Part shown: positions 25,437-32,955 of the stretch, piece by piece
Layout: every line of letters starts with the position of its first letter
How positions within the stretch are numbered: position 1 is the first letter of the stretch
DNA from: UBA6168 sp964573725
Lineage (GTDB): Bacteria > Bacteroidota > Bacteroidia > Chitinophagales > Saprospiraceae
NCBI GenBank assembly: GCA_964573725.1
Contig: CAZNLJ010000044.1
Coordinates: 1-36,258 of the forward strand
Length of the DNA stretch: 36,258 nt
Direction of reading: 5' to 3'
Made by a program: the position numbers and the translations under genes
The notes under the pieces: generated by a model
Seen by the model: only the letters and a program-made list of their open reading frames with translations
Database searches by the model: none
Told to the model about the DNA's origin: nothing

Positions 25437-26930
25437 ATGAATCAACTCATCCGTCCCCGCAATTTCCTGGCGGCGCTGCCGCTCGCCCTCCTGCTCCTCG
25501 CCGGTTGCCGGGAGGAGTTCCTGGACCGCAACCCCCGTGGCCAGCTGACCTTCGACACTTTCTTCGAAAACGAGGAACAGGCGGTCCAGGCCGTCAACGC
25601 CATCTATGCCAAGTTCCGGACCTGGGAGCTGTCCGCCTTTCCCTGGCTGGGGCTCACCGACATCATCAGCGACGATGCGGACAAGGGCAGCACGCCGAAC
25701 GACGCGCTTTATATGCTCGAGCTTGACGAGTTCACCTTCGACCCGACCAATCCGGCCTTCGCCGCCGCCTGGGCCGGCCACTATCAGACCATTTTCCGCG
25801 CCAACCTGGCCATTGAGAACCTGCCTGCGGTGGATATGGACGGCGCCCTCCGCGACCGCTTGGATGGGGAGGCCCGCTTCCTCCGCGCCTTGTGCTATTT
25901 CCGCCTGGTCCAGTGGTTCGGGGATGTCCCCTTGCTGACGGAAACCCTGGCTTCCGACCAGTACTTCACCCAGGAGCGCAGCCCCGCCGAGGCGGTATAT
26001 GCCCAAATCGAGGCGGACCTGCGTGCGGCCGTCGCCGCCCTGCCGGAAAAATCCGCTTATGCCGACCGCGACCTGGGACGGGCCACCCAAGGGGCGGCTC
26101 GCGGGATCCTCGCCAAGGTCCTCCTGGCGCAACAGGATTTCGCCGCCGCGGCGGAACAGTGCCTGGCCGTCATCCAGTCCGGGGAATATACCCTGCTGCC
26201 CCGCTATGCCGACAACTTCCTGCCCGTCGGTGAAAACGGCAGCGAAAGTGTCTTCGAAATCGGCGCCGTCGCCATCCAGGCCGCCGTGGCCGGCCCCGGC
26301 GCCACCCCCTACAACATGGTGCAGGGGGTCCGCGGCGTTCCCAACCTGGGCTGGGGCTTTAACCGGCCCAGCGACGACCTGGTCGCCGCCTATGAAGCGG
26401 GCGACCCCCGCCGGCAGGCCACCATCATCTATGTCGGCGAAGTGCTGCCGGACGGCTCCACCATCGTCGAGGACAATCCCGATATCCTCAACGAGCGCTA
26501 CAACCAAAAGGCCTGGGTGCCCGACCATCCCGGCCTCCAGGACAACGGCCCCGGCAACCTCCGGCTGCTCCGCTATGCCGATATCCTGCTGCTGGCGGCG
26601 GAAGCGCTGAATGAGACCGGCGCCTCGGCCGAGGCCCTGCCTTTTCTCAACCAGGTCCGCGCCCGCGCCCGCGGCAGCAACAACTTCATCCTCCCGGATG
26701 TCACCACCACCGACCCCGCCGAACTGCGCGAAATAATCCGCCGGGAACGCCGCATCGAACTGGCCATGGAACAGCACCGCTGGTTCGACCTCGTCCGCTG
26801 GGGGCTTGCCGCCGACCGGATGCAGGCGCTCGGCAAACCCTTCGTTCCCGGAAAACACGAATTGCTGCCCCTGCCGCAGTCGGAAATCGACCTCAGCGGT
26901 GGCAGGTTACGTCAAAATCCCTTATATTGA
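25437..26930 (+). CDS. susD: SusD/RagB-family glycan-binding outer membrane lipoprotein
   Basis: The 497-residue protein has a lipoprotein signal with lipobox LLAGC (cysteine 24), then the SusD start pattern EFLDRNPRGQLT. The TPR-like helical core includes GEARFLRALCYFRLVQWFGDVPL (quoted in pieces: ARFLRALCYF, then WFGDVPL), and the C-terminal signature is RRERRIELAMEQHRWFDLVR followed by LLPLPQSEID. SusD forms the lid of the SusC transporter and binds glycan at the cell surface. The gene lies 48 bp after susC, clearly co-transcribed. A short terminator-like hairpin follows the stop codon, so susD appears to be the last gene of the PUL. Confidence 0.96.
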   Translation: MNQLIRPRNFLAALPLALLLLAGCREEFLDRNPRGQLTFDTFFENEEQAVQAVNAIYAKFRTWELSAFPWLGLTDIISDDADKGSTPNDALYMLELDEFTFDPTNPAFAAAWAGHYQTIFRANLAIENLPAVDMDGALRDRLDGEARFLRALCYFRLVQWFGDVPLLTETLASDQYFTQERSPAEAVYAQIEADLRAAVAALPEKSAYADRDLGRATQGAARGILAKVLLAQQDFAAAAEQCLAVIQSGEYTLLPRYADNFLPVGENGSESVFEIGAVAIQAAVAGPGATPYNMVQGVRGVPNLGWGFNRPSDDLVAAYEAGDPRRQATIIYVGEVLPDGSTIVEDNPDILNERYNQKAWVPDHPGLQDNGPGNLRLLRYADILLLAAEALNETGASAEALPFLNQVRARARGSNNFILPDVTTTDPAELREIIRRERRIELAMEQHRWFDLVRWGLAADRMQALGKPFVPGKHELLPLPQSEIDLSGGRLRQNPLY

Positions 26931-26938
26931 CCACTTAG

Positions 26939-26958
26939 CGGCGTAACCCGCCGTTTTT
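26939..26958 (+). terminator. Small intrinsic terminator after susD
   Basis: CGGCG (26939-26943), loop TAACC, CGCCG (26949-26953), then TTTTT (26954-26958). The stem has only 5 bp but is all G-C, and it sits eight bases after the susD stop. The loop side can also pair with GGTTACG at 26905-26911. Confidence 0.5.
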
Positions 26959-26978
26959 CACCCCCCACCCCGAAAACC

Positions 26979-27983
26979 ATGAAGCGATTCCGACTCGTCG
27001 ATTATTTCTATTACACCCGCCGGGAAAGGAACGCCAGCCTCGTGCTGGTGGTCCTCTGCCTCCTGCTGCTGGTCCTGCCCGCCCTGCTCGATCCGTTCCT
27101 GGAGCGGGAAACCACCGTCGATATCCGGGCCGTACAGGCACTGGCCCGTTCCTGGGACAGCCTCGCGGCGGTCTCCACCCCGCGGGAAGCCGGCCAAGCC
27201 GCCCCGCCGGGTACCCGCCCGCCGGAGCGCTTTCCTTTCGACCCGAATACGGCGGACCAGGCCGCCCTCGAACGGCTGGGCTTCCGTCCTTCCACCGCCC
27301 GCACCCTCCTCCGCTACCGGGAGAAAGGCGGTGTGTTCCGCCGCGCCGACGATCTGCGCCGCGTCTACGGCATGGACGAACGGCTGTTCGCCGAACTCCT
27401 GCCCTTCATCCGCCTGGATACGGCCCTTCGGACGGTAAAGCCCGCGCATGCCTTTCCGGCGGATTCGGCGGCGCGGCGGCCAAGCTCCGAATTCCGGCAG
27501 GCCGGCACTTTCCCGCGGAAGGATTCCGCCGCCGTCATCGACATCAACCGCGCCACCGCCGAGGACTGGCAACTGCTCCCCGGTATCGGGCCGGGCTATG
27601 CCGGTCGGATTGTCCGCTTCCGCGACCGGCTCGGCGGTTTCACCCACCCCGGACAGGTCGGGGAGACCTACGGATTGCCGGACAGCGTCTTCCGCCGGAT
27701 CCTGCCCCGACTGCTTCCCTCCCCGGTCTTCCGGCCGCTGCCGGTGAATACCGCGGACCTGGCGGAACTCAAGGCCCATCCCTATTTGTCGAACCTGCAA
27801 GCCACCGTCCTTTTCCGATATCGCGAGCAACACGGCCCTTTCCAAGGTCCGGCTGACTTGCAGGCTGTCGGGCCGGTATTTTCGGCCGCGGATTGGGACC
27901 GGCTGGCCCCCTACCTTACCTTTACGGGGCCGGTGCCCGTCCTGGAGCCGGATTCGCTCGCCACACACCCGCAATCGCCATGA
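26979..27983 (+). CDS. Membrane-anchored ComEA-like helix-hairpin-helix protein
   Basis: The 334-residue protein starts with a basic, aromatic segment (KRFRLVDYFYYTRRERN) and one transmembrane helix (about 20-38). Three helix-hairpin-helix units follow: about 85-147 (FDPNTADQAALERLGF), 183-245 (INRATAEDWQLLPGIGPGYA) and 260-320 (VNTADLAELKAHPYL). This layout is common in Bacteroidota and related to ComEA, the DNA-binding protein of natural transformation, though these proteins often have no proven role in uptake. The probable place is the periplasmic side of the inner membrane, binding DNA. The stop codon overlaps the next start in the sequence ATGA, so both genes are translationally coupled. 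The start at 26979 is 21 bp after the susD terminator. Confidence 0.85.
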   Translation: MKRFRLVDYFYYTRRERNASLVLVVLCLLLLVLPALLDPFLERETTVDIRAVQALARSWDSLAAVSTPREAGQAAPPGTRPPERFPFDPNTADQAALERLGFRPSTARTLLRYREKGGVFRRADDLRRVYGMDERLFAELLPFIRLDTALRTVKPAHAFPADSAARRPSSEFRQAGTFPRKDSAAVIDINRATAEDWQLLPGIGPGYAGRIVRFRDRLGGFTHPGQVGETYGLPDSVFRRILPRLLPSPVFRPLPVNTADLAELKAHPYLSNLQATVLFRYREQHGPFQGPADLQAVGPVFSAADWDRLAPYLTFTGPVPVLEPDSLATHPQSP

Positions 27984-28873
27984 GTAGGACACCGGATTTT
28001 CCCCTGACGGAGCCGTTTAGAACCCACCTGGAACGCCAGATCGGCGGGCCCGTCCGGCGGCTGCTACCCGTCGCCGGCGGCGACAGCAGCCGGGCTTACC
28101 GGGTGGAAGGACGCGGAGGCGGTCTTTTTTTTCTCAAGACAAATACCCTGGCCGACGCCGGGTCCATGTTCGTCGCGGAAGCCGACGGCCTCGACCGGTT
28201 GCGTTCGGCCGGCGCCCTGCCGGTTCCGGAAGTGCTGTCGTACGGCACCTCGGCGGGTACCGGCTACATCCTGTTGCCCTTTCTCCGGGCACAGCCGGCG
28301 GGGGAACAGGCCTGGGAGGCGCTCGGGCAAGGCCTGGCGGCCTTGCACCGGCACACGCAGGCCCGGTTCGGCTGGGAGACCGACAACTTCATCGGCCCGC
28401 TGCCGCAATCGAACCGACACCACGACCGGTGGGCGGATTTTTACCGGGCGGAACGGCTGTGGCCACAGGCATCGGCAGCCCATGCCGCCGGCCTGCTTCC
28501 GGCGGCGAACCTCGGCGACCTCGAACAACTTTGTACCCGCCTACCGGAGATCTGTCCCGCCGAACCGCCCGCCCTGATCCATGGCGACCTCTGGTCCGGA
28601 AACTGCCTGTTCGGGCCGCCCGACGGGCAACCCTGGCTCATCGACCCGGCCGCCTGTTTCGCCCACCGGGAAATGGACCTGGCCATGACCCACCTCTTCG
28701 GGGGCTTCCCACCCCGGTTTTTTGCCGCCTATGCGGCGGCGTATCCCTTGGCGCCCGGCTTCCTTTCCCGCATGCCGGTCTACCAGCTGTACTACCTGTT
28801 GGTCCACCTCAACCTGTTCGGAAAATCCTACCTGCCGGCCGTCCGCTCGATTTTAGGGCAATTCCGCGGCTAA
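27980..28873 (+). CDS. Fructosamine kinase-family protein (FN3K-like)
   Basis: The 297-residue protein has a kinase fold of the aminoglycoside-phosphotransferase type. The ATP-site lysine is in LFFLKTN (about 46). The catalytic loop is LIHGDLWSGNCLF (about 198-210), with the HGDLWSGN signature of the fructosamine kinase family, and the metal-binding aspartate is in LIDPAACFAHREMDLAM. The length is as expected. Such enzymes phosphorylate ketoamines such as fructosamines or ribulosamines, which repairs glycated proteins. The start codon overlaps the stop of the preceding gene by four bases (ATGA, 27980-27983). The cytoplasmic protein has no obvious functional link to its partner. Confidence 0.9.
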   Translation: MSRTPDFPLTEPFRTHLERQIGGPVRRLLPVAGGDSSRAYRVEGRGGGLFFLKTNTLADAGSMFVAEADGLDRLRSAGALPVPEVLSYGTSAGTGYILLPFLRAQPAGEQAWEALGQGLAALHRHTQARFGWETDNFIGPLPQSNRHHDRWADFYRAERLWPQASAAHAAGLLPAANLGDLEQLCTRLPEICPAEPPALIHGDLWSGNCLFGPPDGQPWLIDPAACFAHREMDLAMTHLFGGFPPRFFAAYAAAYPLAPGFLSRMPVYQLYYLLVHLNLFGKSYLPAVRSILGQFRG

Positions 28874-28876
28874 GGG

Positions 28877-28906
28877 TTGTGAAATGATCGGAATGCGTTA
28901 TTTTTG
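28877..28906 (+). promoter_or_regulatory. Promoter of tRNA-Arg(CCT)
   Basis: TTG (28877-28879), a 19 nt spacer and TATTTTTG (28899-28906), an exact TAnnTTTG element. The predicted start near 28913 lies about 30 nt before the mature tRNA. Confidence 0.7.
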
Positions 28907-28942
28907 CGCTCCCCGGCCGCCGGAAGCGGCGTCCGGTCCAAT

Positions 28943-29014
28943 GGCCCCGTAGTTCAAGGGATAGAACGAAAGTTTCCTAAACTTTAGATTCAGGTTCGAG
29001 TCCTGGCGGGGCTA
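28943..29014 (+). tRNA. tRNA-Arg (anticodon CCT)
   Basis: The full cloverleaf can be folded by eye. The acceptor stem is GGCCCCG (28943-28949) with CGGGGCT (29007-29013) and discriminator A29014. The D stem is GTTC/GAAC. The anticodon stem AAAGT/ACTTT holds the seven-base loop TTCCTAA, with anticodon CCT at 28976-28978. The T stem is TCAGG/CCTGG with the loop TTCGAGT. The 3' CCA is not encoded. CCT reads AGG arginine codons. A T-rich tract follows (TTCTTTTTATTT). Confidence 0.96.
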
Positions 29015-29264
29015 CTTCTTTTTATTTCACCGCACGGTGTTTGTTGAGGTCACACATTTGGCGCTGTGTTCAACTCCACGCACCCCAAGAACACAAGGCT
29101 CGCCACCCCGGTTGCTTTCCCGCAGCCCACCCGCTACACCAAATCCATTGCTTCCGGATGCCCCCGGCCTCTACTCCCATCCATGCCTGCAAAATGAATC
29201 AATCAATCCCAGCCGAATAGGCAGGCGGTGCAAATACCCGCTCAAAAGTGGGCGAGGGAGTGCT

Positions 29265-29310
29265 GAACCCCGGGTGTCTGTTGAATCCCGGGTGTCTGTC
29301 GAACCCCGAG
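29265..29310 (+). repeat. 18-bp tandem repeat, two and a half units
   Basis: GAACCCCGGGTGTCTGTT (29265-29282) is followed by GAATCCCGGGTGTCTGTC (29283-29300), two mismatches in 18. A third unit begins GAACCCCGAG (29301-29310) and then diverges into a different palindromic sequence. Confidence 0.8.
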
Positions 29311-29358
29311 GGGCTGCACCTCTCGCACATGAATGTCGCCCTTTCAGGGCTTTTGTTT
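29304..29358 (+). repeat. Palindromic segment with two hairpins, the second terminator-like
   Basis: CCCC-GA-GGGG lies at 29304-29313. GCCCT-TTC-AGGGC lies at 29338-29350 and is followed by TTTTGTTT (29351-29358), so it could end transcription from the tRNA side. The whole looks like part of a REP-like dispersed element. Confidence 0.45.
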
Positions 29359-29390
29359 CCGTCGGGTTGGGTGGAAGGGGGGAATTTTTC

Positions 29391-29431
29391 CATCCCGGTC
29401 CATCCTTGAAATCATATGGAAATCCAAGTCC
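29391..29431 (+). repeat. Dispersed repeat, copy R1
   Basis: A 41-bp sequence from CATCCCGGTCC to ATCCAAGTCC with the core GAAATCATATGGAAATCC. It matches R2 (29463-29502) with one substitution and one single-base indel, and the inverted copy R3 near 36157. Confidence 0.85.
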
Positions 29432-29454
29432 AAAGACCAACACAGTCCAATCCC

Positions 29455-29502
29455 CCCAACCCCATCCCAGTCCATCCTTGAAATCATATGGAATCCAAGT
29501 CC
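29455..29502 (+). repeat. Dispersed repeat, copy R2 (contains the start codon of the next gene)
   Basis: A 48-bp sequence starting CCCAACCCCATCCCAG and ending ATCCAAGTCC. It matches the inverted copy R3 (36157-36205) with one substitution (G/T) and one single-base indel. The CATATG of its core supplies the ATG at 29488 of the acetyltransferase. Confidence 0.85.
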
Positions 29503-30348
29503 GATTTCTCCATCCGTACGATGAGCCCTTCCGAAGTGGACACCATCGCCGTCGAATGGGCCGCCCGGGAAGGCTGGAACCCCGGGCTGCACGATGCCGC
29601 CTGCTTCCATGCGACCGACCCCGACGGCTTCCTGGTCGGCTGCCTGGACGGGGAGCCCGTCGCCTGCATCTCCGCGGTGGCCTATGACCACACCTTCGGG
29701 TTCATCGGCTGCTATATCGTCCGCCCGGAATACCGGGGCAATGGCTACGGCTGGCAGCTCTGGTGCGCCGCCATGGCGTACCTCGGTACCCGGAACATCG
29801 GACTGGACGGCGTAGCGGACCAGCAGGAGAACTATCGCAAATCGGGTTTCCGGTGGGCCTACAGCAACCTCCGCTACGAAGGCCGGGCCCCTGCCGTCGC
29901 CGGGCTCCCGCCGGGTATCGTTCCGGTGTCCGAGCTGCCTTTCGGAGCTTTGCTCGCATACGACACCGCACTTTTTCCGGTGCCCCGGGCAAGATTTCTC
30001 TCCGGCTGGCTGGCCTTACCCGAAAGCTATGCCTGCGCCGCCGTCGATGCCGGCGGGCTGGTCCTGGGCTATGGCGTCATCCGCCGCTGCCGCTCGGGAT
30101 ATAAGATCGGGCCCTTGTTCGCCGATGATGCCGACACGGCCGGAAAATTATTCCAGTCTGTCTGCCGCTTTGTCGAACCGGACACCCGCATATACCTGGA
30201 TACGCCCGAGCCCAACCGGGCGGCCGTCGGGTTGGCGGAACGCCATGGCATGGCCAAGGTGTTCGGGACCGCCCGCATGTACACCGGGCCGCAGCCCGCC
30301 ATCGACCTGGATAAGGTCTTCGGCGTGACGAGCTTCGAATTGGGCTAA
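29488..30348 (+). CDS. GNAT acetyltransferase with C-terminal YitH-type second domain
   Basis: The 286-residue protein begins FSIRTMSPSEVDTI, the usual first strand of a GNAT fold. The acetyl-CoA site is VRPEYRGNGYGWQLW (about 78-92; R/Q-x-x-G-x-G/A variant RGNGYG). The second half (about 150-286) resembles the GNAT-like domain of the YitH family (PF18014), with YKIGPLFADDADTAGKLF and IYLDTPEPNRAAVGLAERHG. The substrate is unknown. The start at 29488 lies in repeat copy R2, so the first five residues (MESKS) are encoded by repeat DNA. The alternative ATG at 29521 would remove most of the first beta-strand and is less likely. No clear promoter was seen in front of it. A 51-bp gap separates it from the GH78-like gene. 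Confidence 0.88.
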   Translation: MESKSDFSIRTMSPSEVDTIAVEWAAREGWNPGLHDAACFHATDPDGFLVGCLDGEPVACISAVAYDHTFGFIGCYIVRPEYRGNGYGWQLWCAAMAYLGTRNIGLDGVADQQENYRKSGFRWAYSNLRYEGRAPAVAGLPPGIVPVSELPFGALLAYDTALFPVPRARFLSGWLALPESYACAAVDAGGLVLGYGVIRRCRSGYKIGPLFADDADTAGKLFQSVCRFVEPDTRIYLDTPEPNRAAVGLAERHGMAKVFGTARMYTGPQPAIDLDKVFGVTSFELG

Positions 30349-30399
30349 GGTTGGCGGCAACGCCGGCGTACCCGCCTTCCTCTGAATAATATCCGCACA

Positions 30400-32787
30400 A
30401 TGCCAGATCGAATCCTGACCGGTCCGCTTTGGACGCTCGCCCTCCTCCTCCTTTCCCAGGCCGCCCATGCCCAGGAGGACTTTACCTACAAGACCCTGAC
30501 GCAAGGCTGGCCCGCCCAGTGGGTCTCCGGCCCGGATATCCGTCCACATGACTATGGGGTGTATTATTTCCGGAAAAGTTTCACACTGGAAACCGTCCCG
30601 GCCGGTTTTCCCGTCCGGGTCTCCGCCGACAACCGGTACAAGCTGTTTGTCAACGAACAACTGGTCTCCCTGGGGCCGGCCCGTTCGGACCTGCTCCATT
30701 GGAACTACGAGACGGTCGACCTGGCCCCCTACCTGCGGCCCGGCACCAACCTGGTCGCCGCCCAGGTCTGGAACGAAGGACCTTACACCCCGGTGGCCAA
30801 TGTTTCGGACCAGACCGCCTTCCTGCTCATGGGGATGTGTCCGGAAGCGGAGGTCCTCCACACGGGCGACAACTGGAAGTGCCGCCGGGACAGCGCCTAT
30901 GCGCCGATTCCGGTCGTCATTAACGCTTATTACGTGGCCGGTCCCGGCGAATACGTCGATATGCACCGGACCGTACCCGGCTGGAATACCCTCGGTTACG
31001 ACGACAGCGGCTGGGCCGCCACGCGGCCCCTCCTGCCGGCTTATGAAAAGTACCGGGTCGGATTCGGGCAGCCGAACGCCTGGATGTTGGTGCCGTCCCC
31101 CCTCCCGCAGATGGAATTGTCCGACCACCGCTTCGCAGCGGTCCGCCGGGCGGAAGGGGTGTCGGTTCCGGCCGGCTTTCCGGCGACGCAAGTCCCCGTC
31201 CGCTTTCCGCCGAATTCGGTCGGCCGCCTGCTCCTGGACCAGTCCCACCTTACCAATGCCTACCTCCACCTGCGGTTCGGCGGCGGTAAGGACGCCACCC
31301 TGACCCTGGAGTATGCGGAAGCCCTGTTCGAGGACTATCCCGGAAAGGGAAACCGGGATGAGATCGAAGGCAAGGCATTCCTCGGCCGGAAGGACAGCCT
31401 CCTGTCCGACGGCCGGGACCGCCAAGCCTTCACCACCTTGGCGTTCCGCACCTACCGGTATGTGCAGCTGACGGTGCGGACCGGAGACCAGCCCCTGCTC
31501 CTGCACGATATCTACGGGACCTTTACCGGCTATCCGTTCGAGCGCCGGGCAAGGCTGGAGACGGCCGACACGGTCTTGGAAAAGATATTGGACATCGGCT
31601 GGCGCACCGCCCGGCTGTGCGCCTTCGAAACCTACATGGACTGCCCCTACTACGAACAGCTGCAATACATCGGCGACGGCCGGATCCAGGCCCTGGTGAG
31701 CCTGTACAACAGCGGGGACGACCGCCTGGTCAGGAACTTCCTCGACCAGGTGGACCGCTCCCGGGAAACCGAGGGACTCACCATGAGCCGGGCACCCACG
31801 GCCATTCCCCAGTATATACCGCCGTTCTCCCTGTGGTATGTCGGTGCGGTGCACGATTACATGATGTACGGACGGGATACCGCTTTCGTGCGGGAAAAGA
31901 TCGTGGGTGTCCGGGCGATCCTGTCCTATTTCGCCCGGTTCCGGCAGGCGGACGGCCGGATCCGCCACTTGCCCTGGTGGAACTTCACCGATTGGGTGGA
32001 AGGGGATCCGGACTGGCTCATCGGCATCCGGAAGCCCGGCGCGGACGGTTGTTCCGCCCTCGTCGACCTGCCCTTGCTGCTCGCCTACCGGGCTGCGGCG
32101 GACATGGAGGCGCATTTCGGCAGTGCGGAATATGCCGCGGCCTACACCCGGGAGGCGGAACGCTTGGCAACGGCGGTCCGAAATGCCTATTGGAACCCGG
32201 GGCGCGGGCTGTTCGCCGACCATGCCGGGCAGGTCCGCTTCTCCCAGCACACCAATGCCCTGGCCTTGCTGGCGGAGGTGCCCGCCGAGGCGGAGCGGCC
32301 CGCCATCGCCGAAAAACTGCGGGCGGATACGTCCCTGGCACCCGCTTCCATCTATTTCAAGTACTACCTCCACCAGGCCCTGGCCCGCAACGGCCTCGGC
32401 GACGGTTACCTGGAATGGCTCGACAAATGGCGGGAGAACATCGACATGGGGATGACGACCTGGGCGGAGGATTCCAACATCCACACCACCCGGTCGGATT
32501 GCCATGCCTGGGGCTCCAGCCCCAACATCGAAATTTTCCGGATCGTCCTGGGCATCGACAGCGCGGCGCCGGGCTTCGCCCGTGTCAGAATCGCACCGCA
32601 ACTCGGTCCGATCACCGCCGTCGGCGGCGAAATGCCGCATCCGAACGGAACCATCCGCGTCCGCTACGAAGCGGAGGCCGGCCGCTTGAAGGCCGATATC
32701 CACCTCCCGCCGGATACGGCGGGGACTTTCCATTGGAAAGGCCGGCAGTGGGACCTGCACGCCGGACCCAACGAACTCCGGCTGTAA
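30400..32787 (+). CDS. GH78-like alpha-L-rhamnosidase, secreted
   Basis: The 795-residue protein has a signal peptide (about 1-24, ending QAAHA). An N-terminal beta-sandwich (about 50-150, with YYFRKSF and VSADNRYKLFVNE) and further beta domains lead into an (alpha/alpha)6 barrel from about residue 390. The barrel holds CPYYEQLQYIGDGR (about 413-426), the active-site motif of GH78-type rhamnosidases with acidic residues, and later TTWAEDSNIHTTRSDCHAWG (about 685-705), where the barrel's last catalytic loop lies. The C-terminal beta domain ends with GPNELRL. The enzyme would remove terminal alpha-L-rhamnose from plant or algal polysaccharides or glycosides, probably in the periplasm, since there is no T9SS tail or lipobox. 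A beta-helix protein follows after 168 bp. Confidence 0.88.
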   Translation: MPDRILTGPLWTLALLLLSQAAHAQEDFTYKTLTQGWPAQWVSGPDIRPHDYGVYYFRKSFTLETVPAGFPVRVSADNRYKLFVNEQLVSLGPARSDLLHWNYETVDLAPYLRPGTNLVAAQVWNEGPYTPVANVSDQTAFLLMGMCPEAEVLHTGDNWKCRRDSAYAPIPVVINAYYVAGPGEYVDMHRTVPGWNTLGYDDSGWAATRPLLPAYEKYRVGFGQPNAWMLVPSPLPQMELSDHRFAAVRRAEGVSVPAGFPATQVPVRFPPNSVGRLLLDQSHLTNAYLHLRFGGGKDATLTLEYAEALFEDYPGKGNRDEIEGKAFLGRKDSLLSDGRDRQAFTTLAFRTYRYVQLTVRTGDQPLLLHDIYGTFTGYPFERRARLETADTVLEKILDIGWRTARLCAFETYMDCPYYEQLQYIGDGRIQALVSLYNSGDDRLVRNFLDQVDRSRETEGLTMSRAPTAIPQYIPPFSLWYVGAVHDYMMYGRDTAFVREKIVGVRAILSYFARFRQADGRIRHLPWWNFTDWVEGDPDWLIGIRKPGADGCSALVDLPLLLAYRAAADMEAHFGSAEYAAAYTREAERLATAVRNAYWNPGRGLFADHAGQVRFSQHTNALALLAEVPAEAERPAIAEKLRADTSLAPASIYFKYYLHQALARNGLGDGYLEWLDKWRENIDMGMTTWAEDSNIHTTRSDCHAWGSSPNIEIFRIVLGIDSAAPGFARVRIAPQLGPITAVGGEMPHPNGTIRVRYEAEAGRLKADIHLPPDTAGTFHWKGRQWDLHAGPNELRL

Positions 32788-32955
32788 GACCCGGATATCC
32801 GCTTCGGTATGCCGGGAGCTTGCCGCAGGCAAACTCCCGGCACCGGACGATGCCCGGTCGTCGATACCGTTTACGTCGACTTTGGAACGTTAATTGTCGG
32901 ATTCCGGTTATATTCCTATCGCGCCGCCCCTCCCGGCGCACCATATCCGGAACCC

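Larger units (their letters stand above)
29015..29487. other. Repeat-rich, non-coding stretch after tRNA-Arg
   Basis: These 473 bp differ in texture from the neighbouring genes. The first 250 bp show nothing recognisable. From 29265 on the sequence consists of an 18-bp tandem repeat, two small palindromes and two copies of a longer dispersed repeat, each listed separately. A frame open on the plus strand from 29037 to 29687 runs through all these repeats, has no protein-like features and is not called as a gene. Confidence 0.6.

Noticed and set aside
28943..29014. tRNA-Arg(CCT) as an attachment site for an integrated element
   Set aside because: No second copy of the tRNA 3' end was found in the window, and no integrase gene is present, so integration at this tRNA is not supported here.
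29391..29502. CRISPR array
   Set aside because: Only two direct copies with a 23-bp gap that itself resembles the repeat, a third copy far away and inverted, and no cas genes.
29037..29687. Plus-strand open frame of 216 codons through the repeat region
   Set aside because: Its middle is translated 18-bp tandem repeat and palindrome, and its end overlaps the GNAT gene in another frame. It does not look like a protein.
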